NCBI GenBank assembly: GCA_002085385.1
Contig: NATO01000001.1
Span: forward strand, 1-21,124
Origin: a candidate division Zixibacteria bacterium 4484_93
GTDB lineage: Bacteria > UBP14 > UBA6098 > 4484-93
Direction of reading: 5' to 3'
DNA: 21,124 nt
The stretch's first letter is position 1. Every line of letters starts with the position of its first letter. The translations under genes and the position numbers were made by a program. This document shows, in pieces, positions 1 to 7,371 of the stretch. Under the pieces are notes generated by a model, which was not told where the DNA came from, ran no database searches, and was given only the letters and a program-made list of their open reading frames with translations.

Positions 1-1
1 A

Positions 2-1996
2 ATGAGCATCACAGATTCCAATGGGGTCAACGGAATGAGCATTCGGCTCGTTATAAACTCCGATACATTCAGCGTTGCCGACGATGAGCTTACATTTATC
101 AGGGACACATTGATATTCACGCCACCTGTGGGCTACTGGAGCGACAACGATACGGTGCATATCGCACTAATCCGTGCAGAGGATATGCTCGGCAACCCGT
201 TAGAGAGAGCGCCTATCGAATGGGTATTTATTCTCGACCTATCCGGCCCTGTGGCAGACGATTTCTCACCAACGGGGGATATCCATAACTGGCAGCCGAC
301 ATTATCACTGACGCTTACAGATAACATTCTGGGAGTCGATTCATCGAGCATATACATCGAGATTGACGGAGTCTACAAGATGTCAGGGACCGTTCGACTC
401 GATATCATGCCACCTGCATTTGAATGGGACGGAGAGACGCTTGCATTCCATCCGGAGCTCGTCGACGAGTCAAGCCTCGGTATAGCATACGACCCGATAA
501 CAGAGCCAGAACTCACATCAGGGATATACTTCCCTGAGTTCGCAACAATCACCGTCAGGGTGTTTGCCACCGACAACGAACCCGACTACTGCGAGCCAAA
601 TCCGATACAGTTGCCGAATTCATTTAGCTTCACAATCCTCGATGACGACACAACAGGACCTATAATCTCCAATTTCTCGCCGGACTTCTGGTCGAACGAC
701 TCGGCGTTCTATATCGAATGCGATATAGCCGACACATCGGATGTTTTCACAGGAGGGTTCTGCCCGGACTCTGTCGTATATCTCATCTGGGATAACGATG
801 GAACGGTTGGACCGGAGGATTTCTCAGGGATTGTCAATATGGCGCCTCTGACAATGAGGGAAGCAAAAAAGAAGAGCAATTTCGCGTTCGAGTCGACTCT
901 CACAACCATCCGCTTTCGCACGGAGAACCCAATACCTGCCCAGCCTGAGAGCTCAAACTTTGTCTATCGAGTGATAGCAAGGGATGCCGATATAGATTTT
1001 GTCAACTGCTCTGATATGACCTCGTCTTTCACCGATTCATCGGTCCGGATACTGACAGGACCTGTGGCAACAATAGTCGAGCCACTACCAAATACAATAA
1101 CAGCCTGCGACGACCAGCGAATAATAATGCTCATCACAGACCCCGAGGGGGTGAACCCGGCGACGATAACACTCGAGGTCGAAGGGAGAGCTTACACAAT
1201 CGATTCCACACAGCTTGAATTCAGAAACGATACCCTCTTCTTCACGCCAGCAGAGCCTATCTTCACAAATAACCAGACGGTGAATGTCGCACTTACATCG
1301 GCGCACGATAATCTCGGCAATCCGATGAGAACGCCCGTTATCTGGCAGTTTGCGGTCGACACGGAGCCTCCGACAGCGATTCTAACGGCGCCAGAGAACA
1401 GTTCGATGATAAGAAACCGGGAAGCAAGTATTCATATAACACTCGATGATAATCTATCGGGTGTTGACCCGGAAAGCATAATACTCGGCATCTCTGGGAT
1501 AGAATATTGTCTCTCCGATGGATTGGGATACATTCCAAACGGAAACGGCGGTGAACTCATCTTTTCACCGGGGACATTCGGCGTTGAATTCATTCAGGGG
1601 GACACGGTGTTTATCTCCCTACAGGCTAAAGACAGCCCCGACTACTGTGAGCCAAACATAGGAGAGTTCGACTGGCTCTTCTGGGTCGAGCCGGATGTCT
1701 CCTGCTATGTGCATCCGAACCCATTTACCCCGAACTCCGATGGCTACAACGATATCACCGTGTTCGATTACCCGTTTATGTTCAGCGAGGAGGCAACCCT
1801 CTCGATATTCGACATCCGCAATACACTCGTATATCAGAAAACAGTGCCTCCTGTGTCCGACTTTAGGGAATTCAATCTGCGCTCCTGGGACGGAAAAGAC
1901 ACATCGGGCAAAAGGGTTCCGCAAGGAATATATATCTATGTCATCGAGGTACAGGATAAGGTGATTTGCAACGGGACAATAATTCTGGCGAGATAA
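2..1996 (+). CDS. 3' part of a giant secreted Ig-like repeat protein with a FlgD/CHU_C-type C-terminal domain (5'-truncated)
   Basis: Only the last 664 codons are present. The first Met is probably internal: residues 1-67 align with residues 376-442 of the same protein, where that domain (A) begins about 20 residues earlier. Visible order: A1 (1-80, partial), B1 (81-213), a different sandwich C (214-352), A2 (353-453), B2 (454-563), then a C-terminal domain (567-664). A copies share the pattern D-TL-FTP followed by TV-ALxxAxDxxGNP; B copies share DNxxGVDxxSI and PDYCEPN. The last domain has HPNPFTPNSDGYND, SWDGKDTSG, VPQGIY and a GTIILAR end, the pattern of gliding-motility-associated or FlgD Ig-like C-terminal domains that in FCB bacteria mark secreted, often type IX-exported, proteins. 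Export is inferred because the signal peptide lies outside the window. The function of the repeats is unknown. The next gene starts 3 bp after the stop. Confidence 0.9.
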   Translation: MSITDSNGVNGMSIRLVINSDTFSVADDELTFIRDTLIFTPPVGYWSDNDTVHIALIRAEDMLGNPLERAPIEWVFILDLSGPVADDFSPTGDIHNWQPTLSLTLTDNILGVDSSSIYIEIDGVYKMSGTVRLDIMPPAFEWDGETLAFHPELVDESSLGIAYDPITEPELTSGIYFPEFATITVRVFATDNEPDYCEPNPIQLPNSFSFTILDDDTTGPIISNFSPDFWSNDSAFYIECDIADTSDVFTGGFCPDSVVYLIWDNDGTVGPEDFSGIVNMAPLTMREAKKKSNFAFESTLTTIRFRTENPIPAQPESSNFVYRVIARDADIDFVNCSDMTSSFTDSSVRILTGPVATIVEPLPNTITACDDQRIIMLITDPEGVNPATITLEVEGRAYTIDSTQLEFRNDTLFFTPAEPIFTNNQTVNVALTSAHDNLGNPMRTPVIWQFAVDTEPPTAILTAPENSSMIRNREASIHITLDDNLSGVDPESIILGISGIEYCLSDGLGYIPNGNGGELIFSPGTFGVEFIQGDTVFISLQAKDSPDYCEPNIGEFDWLFWVEPDVSCYVHPNPFTPNSDGYNDITVFDYPFMFSEEATLSIFDIRNTLVYQKTVPPVSDFREFNLRSWDGKDTSGKRVPQGIYIYVIEVQDKVICNGTIILAR

Positions 1997-1999
1997 ACG

Positions 2000-2143
2000 A
2001 TGGCAAAAGATAACAATTCTTCTGAAGCCCTCGAAAGGGATATTCATCTGTTCTTCCGCAAGAACAAGCTCTCAGCCACCGACAGGAAAAAGGTCCTGCA
2101 CTGGGCAAAATATTTCAAGAAGATGAGGGAGAAGAAAAGTTGA
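2000..2143 (+). CDS. 47-aa charged small protein coupled to the metallopeptidase gene
   Basis: This short reading frame begins ATG 3 bp after the giant-protein stop and ends with a TGA that shares bases with the TTG start of the next gene (TTGA overlap, 2140-2143). The product is small and very basic: an N-terminal Asn/Ser/Glu stretch, then HLFFRKNKLSATDRKK and a Lys-rich amphipathic helix-like end (HWAKYFKKMREKK). No helix-turn-helix is evident and I do not recognise a family. Support for coding comes from the gapless packing between two genes and from a good ribosome-binding site for the following gene (GAGGGAG, 2125-2131) inside its 3' end. By position it could be a small partner or regulator of the ImmA/IrrE protein. 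That is inference. Confidence 0.6.
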   Translation: MAKDNNSSEALERDIHLFFRKNKLSATDRKKVLHWAKYFKKMREKKS

Positions 2144-2604
2144 GGCCTGTCGATTACGCCAGGAGCCTGTATAAACACATCGACATCGACAATCCACCAA
2201 TAGAGATTTACAAGCTCTGCAAGAAGCTGGATGTCGAGATTAAGGAGGATGATTTCATCGGGCTGGACGGAGTAACCTTCAAGTCACCGGAATACAAGCT
2301 TATCGTCGTCTCATCTCACCTGTCAGACAAGCAGAGGCGGTTCACCATAGCGCATGAGCTTGGACATATCATTATGCCACACCGCTCACAGGGAACATAC
2401 TTCCACGGAAAGAACCGGAAGATGGAACGAGCTGCAAACGCCTTCGCATCGGAGCTCCTGATGCCGATTGTGACTGTCAAGAAACTCTGGAAACAGTATG
2501 AAACTAATCCGCAGTGTCGTATCTCCATCCTCGCAGACAGGTTCGATGTATCATATAAGGCAATGGAGACGAGGGTCAAAATACTGGGACTTATGAGATG
2601 GTAA
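2140..2604 (+). CDS. ImmA/IrrE family zinc metallopeptidase
   Basis: A 154-aa protein with the gluzincin motif HELGH at residues 72-76, preceded by RRFTIA, and the family's second block ERAANAFASELLMP at 96-109, where E96 is the likely third zinc ligand. The C-terminal LADRFDVSYKAMETR (131-145) also fits the ImmA/IrrE peptidase domain. Known members cleave XRE-type repressors (ImmA/ImmR in ICEBs1, IrrE/DdrO in Deinococcus) in response to DNA damage or other stress. The start is TTG at 2140, overlapping the previous stop and served by GAGGGAG 8 nt upstream; no in-frame ATG lies close by. Unusually, no XRE regulator is adjacent: upstream is a 47-aa protein without a visible HTH and downstream is nadC, overlapped by 7 bp. 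The target is unknown. Confidence 0.88.
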   Translation: MRPVDYARSLYKHIDIDNPPIEIYKLCKKLDVEIKEDDFIGLDGVTFKSPEYKLIVVSSHLSDKQRRFTIAHELGHIIMPHRSQGTYFHGKNRKMERAANAFASELLMPIVTVKKLWKQYETNPQCRISILADRFDVSYKAMETRVKILGLMRW

Positions 2605-3464
2605 AACATCCCGACTTCATAACAGCTGCCCTTATGGAAGACCTAAGAGGAAAAGGGGATATCACGAGCGATACACTCATCGGCAAAAGGAGGATAGACG
2701 CAATTATTGTAGCAAAGGAAGAAGGGGTATTGTCTGGGCTCGAAACTATCGATAAAACATTCGAGAGGCTCATAGAAATCTACCCCGAAAGGTACTACCA
2801 AAAGCCCGATGTGACCGTTCTCAAAAAGAATGCTGAGAAAGTCAAGCCACGAGAAGTCATCTGCCGAATAGCAGGTGATGCAAGGATTATACTTGCCTGC
2901 GAGAGAACTATACTGAATATACTCTCCCATCTATCAGGGGTTGCCACCCTGACATCGAGGTTCGCTGAAAAGGTGAACGGAACAAGGATACTGGATACGA
3001 GAAAAACCACACCCGGTATGCGAGAAGCAGAAAAGAAGGCAACAAAAGACGGTGGAGCAGAAAATCATCGAATGGGACTCTTCGATATGATGCTTATAAA
3101 GGATAACCACATAAAAATAGCAGGTGGAATAGACAACATCCTGAAGATTTTGGAGAATAAAAGGAAATCCATTGAAACGAAGGTCGAGATAGAGGTGTCA
3201 TCCCTCGATGAACTCAAGAAGGTGCTTCCACATAGATTTGATAGGATTATGCTCGATAACTTCACTCCTCGTATGGTTAGAGAAGCAGTAGGAATGAGAA
3301 AAGAAATGGGTATCGATGTGGATTTCGAGCTATCCGGGGGGGTGAAGCTCGACAATATAGAGGAGTTTGCCAGAACGGGTATCGAGTATATCTCTGTTGG
3401 GGCGTTAACCCATAGTGCAAACGGGCTGGATATGTCACTCGAAGTGGAGAGGGTTTATGAGTAG
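2598..3464 (+). CDS. nadC: Nicotinate-nucleotide pyrophosphorylase (quinolinate phosphoribosyltransferase)
   Basis: Makes nicotinate mononucleotide, CO2 and PPi from quinolinate and PRPP, the entry of the de novo pathway into NAD synthesis; cytosolic. At 288 aa it has the usual length and all family blocks: EDLRGKGDITSD (14-25), ERTILNILSHLSGVATLT (102-119), LDTRKTTPG (132-140), NHRMGLFDMMLIKDNH (156-171), EIEV (197-200), LDN (219-221), ELSGGV (244-249) and SVGALTHS (266-273). The substrate-binding Arg, Lys and His positions of the family are present. The start ATG at 2598 lies inside the end of the metallopeptidase gene, and the stop overlaps the birA start in the 8-mer ATGAGTAG. No nadA or nadB is in the window, so quinolinate synthesis must be encoded elsewhere. 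Confidence 0.97.
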   Translation: MVKHPDFITAALMEDLRGKGDITSDTLIGKRRIDAIIVAKEEGVLSGLETIDKTFERLIEIYPERYYQKPDVTVLKKNAEKVKPREVICRIAGDARIILACERTILNILSHLSGVATLTSRFAEKVNGTRILDTRKTTPGMREAEKKATKDGGAENHRMGLFDMMLIKDNHIKIAGGIDNILKILENKRKSIETKVEIEVSSLDELKKVLPHRFDRIMLDNFTPRMVREAVGMRKEMGIDVDFELSGGVKLDNIEEFARTGIEYISVGALTHSANGLDMSLEVERVYE

Positions 3465-4227
3465 TAACATTTACAACACAGAGAAGATAATCAAGGCACC
3501 GAAGTCGCGGCTCATCGGGAAGAACATCATAATCCGCGAGGTCGTAGAATCCACAAGCAGCTTCCTGAAAGACGCTCTGACAAGGGGCGAAGTCTCATCG
3601 GGAACGATAGCCGTAGCAAACATCCAGACAAAGGGATATGGCAGGTTCAAAAGGAAATGGGTATCTCCAAGGGGCGGAATCTATCTCTCGTTCCTCATCA
3701 AGCGGTTCAAAAGAGACATCGCTCCCCTGACGCTTGTAATAGCTTACTCTGTGGCAAATAGCCTTCAGTATCTTACAGGGATTAAGCCGAACCTCAAGTG
3801 GCCCAATGATATTCTCGTTAATGACAAGAAAATAGGCGGAGTGCTAGCAGAACTGGTGGGCGATAATCTTGTCTGCGGCGTCGGAGTGAATATCAACACA
3901 GAACAGACTGCACTCCCCGAGGAGATAAAAGAGAGAGCAACCTCGCTTTTCATAGAAACAGGTAAAAAATTCGATATAACCGATGCCCTGCTCAACCTCA
4001 TCCAGGGGATTGACAAAAACCTTGTTATTTACAAGAACAAGGGGTTTTCATACTTCAGAGACAGATGGCTCTCGCTCTGCCCGAGATGGCACGATATCAT
4101 CTATCCGAAGATAGGGCAAGAGAAAACGGTCCACCTGTTCCACGATATAAGTGAGACAGGAGCGCTTATCATTGTCGATGAGAACGGGAAGAAGCAACTA
4201 TTCTCCGGAGAAATCTCGTATGAGTAG
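3457..4227 (+). CDS. birA: Biotin--[acetyl-CoA-carboxylase] ligase, monofunctional (no DNA-binding domain)
   Basis: Activates biotin with ATP and transfers it to the lysine of biotin carboxyl carrier proteins. From ATG 3457 the protein has 256 aa. This start is preferred over an in-frame ATG at 3415 because GGAGAGG (3446-3452) precedes it and it gives the overlapping junction ATGAGTAG with nadC. Motifs: ESTSS (31-35), the biotinyl-AMP loop TKGYGRFKRKW (58-68), SPRGGIYLS (70-78), KWPNDILV (114-121), the KIGGVLAE block (125-132) and GVGVNIN (141-147), followed by a C-terminal SH3-like domain ending FSGEISYE. The N-terminal winged helix of bifunctional BirA repressors is absent, so it is predicted to be an enzyme only and not a biotin-operon regulator. 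The glycine-rich loop is more Lys/Tyr-rich than the common GRGRxGRxW form. Confidence 0.95.
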   Translation: MSSNIYNTEKIIKAPKSRLIGKNIIIREVVESTSSFLKDALTRGEVSSGTIAVANIQTKGYGRFKRKWVSPRGGIYLSFLIKRFKRDIAPLTLVIAYSVANSLQYLTGIKPNLKWPNDILVNDKKIGGVLAELVGDNLVCGVGVNINTEQTALPEEIKERATSLFIETGKKFDITDALLNLIQGIDKNLVIYKNKGFSYFRDRWLSLCPRWHDIIYPKIGQEKTVHLFHDISETGALIIVDENGKKQLFSGEISYE

Positions 4228-4975
4228 GCGGTTCCTCAATCCTCTCATTTACACTGCGACCGGTATCTTGGGAATTGCACTCGGGTTTCTGGTGTTCGAC
4301 AAACTGGTGATGAGGGTTGTCGTTCAGCACAATGCTGATATCCTCGTTCCACCGGTTGTAGGGATGGAGTTCGAGGAGGCAAAAAACATTCTCGAGGGGA
4401 AAAAACTCAGGGTGAGAAAATACAGAGAAGAATATAGCTCCAAGTTCCCTGAAGGGACAGTGATATTCCAGATACCGAGAGGGAACTTAACGGTAAAGAG
4501 AGGAAAAGAGATAAAACTCACCGTGAGCCTCGGCAGCCAGAATATAACCATACCGGAACTCAAAGGATACTCCTTCCGGCAGGCAAAATTCATTATCGAG
4601 GAGAAGAAACTCACTATCGGGGACACGATATTCATAGAGGAGAAGAGCATTCCCGAGGGGAATATTGTGAGAACCGACCCACCTGGCGGGGAAAATATTC
4701 CCATCGGTGGAAAGGTGACATTATATATAAGTGGTGGAAGCCGAGCGTATGTGAGCACTCCGACATTTCTCGGGCTATCGCTGGATGAGGCAAAAAAACT
4801 TGCCAAAAAGAACAGACTTAAAATAGGCGAGATTAAATATCATTTCACCGTTGCTGTCGAGCCGCAGACCGTGTATCGCCAGAGCCCTGAACCAGGAACA
4901 AGAACATACGCCGGAAGCTCAGTGAACCTGACCATCAGCACTAATAACCCTCAGGATACCTCAGAACCTCAATAG
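4220..4975 (+). CDS. Membrane-anchored protein with three PASTA domains
   Basis: From ATG 4220, overlapping the birA stop by 8 bp in ATGAGTAG, the product has 251 aa: a short basic N-terminus, one transmembrane segment (about 8-30) and three tandem PASTA domains (about 41-105, 109-173 and 177-241), each with a V/I-P-x-x-x-G start, an EAK/QAK helix and a P-G turn (IPRGN, DPPGG, SPEPG). No kinase or transpeptidase domain is fused. PASTA domains bind peptidoglycan fragments or the cell-division complex, so a periplasmic peptidoglycan-sensing or scaffold role is inferred. The C-terminal tail (NNPQDTSEPQ) is low-complexity. Its last 35 bp overlap the 3' end of rlpA on the other strand, another peptidoglycan-related gene. 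The track-length longer start at 4151 is not supported by a ribosome-binding site. Confidence 0.9.
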   Translation: MSRRFLNPLIYTATGILGIALGFLVFDKLVMRVVVQHNADILVPPVVGMEFEEAKNILEGKKLRVRKYREEYSSKFPEGTVIFQIPRGNLTVKRGKEIKLTVSLGSQNITIPELKGYSFRQAKFIIEEKKLTIGDTIFIEEKSIPEGNIVRTDPPGGENIPIGGKVTLYISGGSRAYVSTPTFLGLSLDEAKKLAKKNRLKIGEIKYHFTVAVEPQTVYRQSPEPGTRTYAGSSVNLTISTNNPQDTSEPQ

Positions 4976-5339
4976 AGACAAGTGCCGTTCCTTTCTCAAG
5001 GAAGCCGAGACGACGAGCCCCCTCACGGGAGACATCCAATATCCTCCCTCGCTTGAATGGTCCTCTATCGTTAACACGAAGAACAATACTCCTGCCATTC
5101 TCAAGGTTGACAACCCGAATAATAGTCCCGAGTGGTAGCATCCTGTGGGCACAGGTCAGACCGTTCATATCGAATATCTCACCGGAAGAGGTCTTCTTGC
5201 CATGGAACTCCCCTGCATAATACGAGGCTATCCCCTTCTGAACATACCCGGCGGGAAAGATTATAACAGGTCTCGTGTATCTCGGAGAGGTCGAACAACC
5301 GCAGACAAGAAGCAAAAGCAAGAAGGCTGTTTTCTTCAT
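4941..5339 (-). CDS. rlpA: RlpA-like septal lipoprotein (double-psi beta-barrel lytic transglycosylase family)
   Basis: A 132-aa lipoprotein: signal peptide with lipobox VCGC (predicted lipidated Cys15), a short linker, then a complete double-psi beta-barrel (about 36-127). Conserved pieces are GIASYYAGEFHGKKTSSGE, AHRMLPLGT (64-72) and VNDRGPF (89-95). E54, H65 and D91 correspond by motif to the active-site triad described for Pseudomonas RlpA, which cleaves glycan strands lacking stem peptides at the septum. The SPOR domain that targets many RlpA proteins to the septum is absent. The gene follows pyrD after 3 bp, with AGAGG inside the pyrD end as ribosome-binding site. It is the last gene of this operon, and its end runs 35 bp into the convergent PASTA gene. 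Confidence 0.93.
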   Translation of the reverse strand: MKKTAFLLLLLVCGCSTSPRYTRPVIIFPAGYVQKGIASYYAGEFHGKKTSSGEIFDMNGLTCAHRMLPLGTIIRVVNLENGRSIVLRVNDRGPFKRGRILDVSREGARRLGFLEKGTALVSIEVLRYPEGY

Positions 5340-5342
5340 CCG

Positions 5343-6251
5343 CTAACCTCTGGCAACCCCGACAATATCCCGAACAGAGGTGAACTCCCCTCTATCGATG
5401 AAAGATGAAAGTTTATCCGTCAATTCATTTATAATTGTGGGGTTCGCAAAGACGGCAGAGCCAACAGAGATGGCATCTGCTCCTGCCATCAAAAACTCCA
5501 CTCCATCCCGCCAGGAAGAGATGCCGCCTCCACCTATTATCGGGACGGAAATAGCGGAGGCTACCTTGAATACACAGGCAACAGCAACAGGCTTCACAGC
5601 AGGACCGGACAGACCCCCAAACCTATCTCCCAGAAGCGGCTTCCTATGTTCAATGTCAATCACCATACCAACAATAGTATTGATAAGAGATATTGCATCG
5701 GCTCCGGCATCGCAGGCAGCTTGCGCCACCCCGACAATGTCTGTAACATTTGGGGTAAGCTTAACAATCAAAGGCTTGTCCGTGCACAGGCGAACCCTGG
5801 CTACAAGAGAATGGGTCAGCTCTGCGCTCGTGCCAAATGCCATCCCACCTCTCGAGACATTGGGGCAGGAAACATTGAGCTCATAAGCATCGAAACTACC
5901 CTCATAAGGGGAAAGAGCATCCATAATCTTTGCAAACTCGTCCTCGGTCTCACCAGCAATACTTACTATCTTCCTGGTAGATAGGGTGTCGAGAAAGGGG
6001 AGTTCCTCCTCGACAAAGCGCATAACACCCGGATTGGCAAGACCAATCGAGTTCAGCAGACCGCAGGGGGTCTCAGCAATCCTCGGTGCTGGATTGCCAT
6101 CACGAGGATGATAGGTCAAAGATTTCGTTGTAATAGCACCCCAGTCAGAGAGGTCATATAACTCGGAGTATTCCTTTCCAAAAATCCCCGATGCAAAAAT
6201 AAAAGGGTTCTCAAGCCTCATTCCTGCAATCTCAATGGAAATATCAGCCAT
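5343..6251 (-). CDS. pyrD: Dihydroorotate dehydrogenase, class 1B catalytic subunit
   Basis: Oxidises dihydroorotate to orotate with FMN in pyrimidine synthesis; cytosolic. The 302-aa start at 6251 is chosen over a frame open to 6515 because GGAGGGTG lies just upstream and homologous sequence begins here; it overlaps the glycosyltransferase stop by 8 bp. Motifs: FIFASGIFG (17-25), TTKSLT (41-46), GLLNSIGLANPG (64-75), ELNVSCPNVSRGG (124-136) with Cys129 as the catalytic base of class 1 enzymes, VKLTPN (163-168), GGLSGPAVKP (212-221) and IIGGGGISSW (238-247). The Cys base and overall pattern point to the class 1B form, which normally works with the iron-sulfur/FAD subunit PyrK to pass electrons to NAD. 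No pyrK is adjacent or elsewhere in the window. Confidence 0.96.
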   Translation of the reverse strand: MADISIEIAGMRLENPFIFASGIFGKEYSELYDLSDWGAITTKSLTYHPRDGNPAPRIAETPCGLLNSIGLANPGVMRFVEEELPFLDTLSTRKIVSIAGETEDEFAKIMDALSPYEGSFDAYELNVSCPNVSRGGMAFGTSAELTHSLVARVRLCTDKPLIVKLTPNVTDIVGVAQAACDAGADAISLINTIVGMVIDIEHRKPLLGDRFGGLSGPAVKPVAVACVFKVASAISVPIIGGGGISSWRDGVEFLMAGADAISVGSAVFANPTIINELTDKLSSFIDRGEFTSVRDIVGVARG

Positions 6252-7371
6252 TTTCACCCTCCAAAAATGAAGATACCCGTTTGATAAACCTCGTCGCTCC
6301 CTTTTCGATGTCGAGGATATCAGCGAGCATCGAAAGACCGGGTAAAAATTTCTCACCTTTTGCCTGAGGAAGTTGTTGTAATATGCGAACAAGTGATGCC
6401 TCATCCTCGCTTGGAAAGACATAGCCCGCCCTGTATTTTTCGACGAGCATTCCCATATCGCCAACATCGGAGACAACAAGAGGGAGATTATTCCTGGCAG
6501 CCTCAGACAGAACAAGCGGTATGGACTCCGAGCGGGACGGAATAATAAGATAATCGCAACTTCTCAAGAAACCAACGAGTAATGTTGTCGGAATGTTCTT
6601 GTGGAGGAAAACCTCATTTGAAAGATTATTCTCCCGGATGAAATCAACAAGCCATTTCTCAAGGGAACCACCACCAACTATGTGCAGAAACGCATTCTTG
6701 AGCCCTGCATTGGCAAACGAGCGAACGAGGATATCCACACCCTTGATAGATTCCCATCTACCAATAAATAAAAGGTTCAGTCGAGATTTATCCAGAGCAG
6801 GCATATCAAGGTTATCTGGAAGATTTCTCCCCGTCGGAAGAAAATGACAACCTTTCCCCGATATCTCCTCGACGCGCCTGGCAAGCTCGAAACCATCCGC
6901 AAAGAGAATATCTGCATTCCGTAGAACGGTTTTTACTATGGATGATAATATCGGTTTCCGACCATAGACATATATGTCGCTTCCGAGAGCCCAGACAGCG
7001 TAAGGCGTGCTATGTTTTTTCTTCACACGATAGGCGATATATCCAGAAGGAAACGCCCAGAGGGCAAAGTTCAGGTCGATATTGTTCTCGCTGCCAATAC
7101 GAGCTGCCCAGTTGACCCCATTTTCTATGAGAGAGCGAAGGGACAGAAGCTCTTTCGGGCTTATCATCCTGAACCTACCAAGCGGCTTGTCTATCGCACG
7201 CCAGGGATACCAGATAACATTCGGGTCCCCAGGCGAGCTATGCCGCGCTGGAGTCAAAATGCTAACTCCTACACCACTGGAGGAGAGAACCTTAGCAAAG
7301 GGAGGTATGAACGGAGCAGCAATATCACCGTCGTATGCAGGATAACAATGACTGATTATCTGGATATTCAA
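6244..7371 (-). CDS. GT-B glycosyltransferase, family 4-like
   Basis: A 375-aa retaining-type glycosyltransferase with N-terminal acceptor domain (IISHCYPAYDGD at 5-16) and C-terminal donor domain: LLFIGRWESIKGVDILV (200-216), VGGGS (232-236), and the family-4 EX7E motif in SESIPLVLSEA (E282 and E290), followed by the usual SDVGDMGMLV. Such enzymes transfer sugars from nucleotide-sugar donors to lipid carriers, polysaccharides or proteins at the cytoplasmic side; the acceptor cannot be read from the sequence. The start is TTG at 7371, sharing TTGA with the stop of the upstream FG-GAP gene; no ATG lies near and the N-terminus begins exactly where the fold should. Translational coupling to a secreted protein gene raises the possibility of surface-glycan or glycoprotein work, which is inference. 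Confidence 0.9.
   Translation of the reverse strand: MNIQIISHCYPAYDGDIAAPFIPPFAKVLSSSGVGVSILTPARHSSPGDPNVIWYPWRAIDKPLGRFRMISPKELLSLRSLIENGVNWAARIGSENNIDLNFALWAFPSGYIAYRVKKKHSTPYAVWALGSDIYVYGRKPILSSIVKTVLRNADILFADGFELARRVEEISGKGCHFLPTGRNLPDNLDMPALDKSRLNLLFIGRWESIKGVDILVRSFANAGLKNAFLHIVGGGSLEKWLVDFIRENNLSNEVFLHKNIPTTLLVGFLRSCDYLIIPSRSESIPLVLSEAARNNLPLVVSDVGDMGMLVEKYRAGYVFPSEDEASLVRILQQLPQAKGEKFLPGLSMLADILDIEKGATRFIKRVSSFLEGENG

Noticed and set aside
2000..2604. Classical toxin-antitoxin pair.
   Set aside because: Layout is similar, but neither toxin nor antitoxin motifs were identified, so the pair is kept as an open question and not annotated as such.
3415..4227. birA starting at 3415.
   Set aside because: The extra 14 residues are the nadC 3' end in another frame; the ATG at 3457 has its own ribosome-binding site.
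4988..5003. TTCCTT-TCTC-AAGGAA hairpin as terminator of the convergent genes.
   Set aside because: Only 6 pairs, AT-rich, no T run, and inside rlpA coding sequence.
5343..6515. Extended pyrD start at 6515 (390 aa).
   Set aside because: The extra 88 residues overlap the glycosyltransferase gene and match no family; a strong GGAGGGTG site precedes the ATG at 6251.
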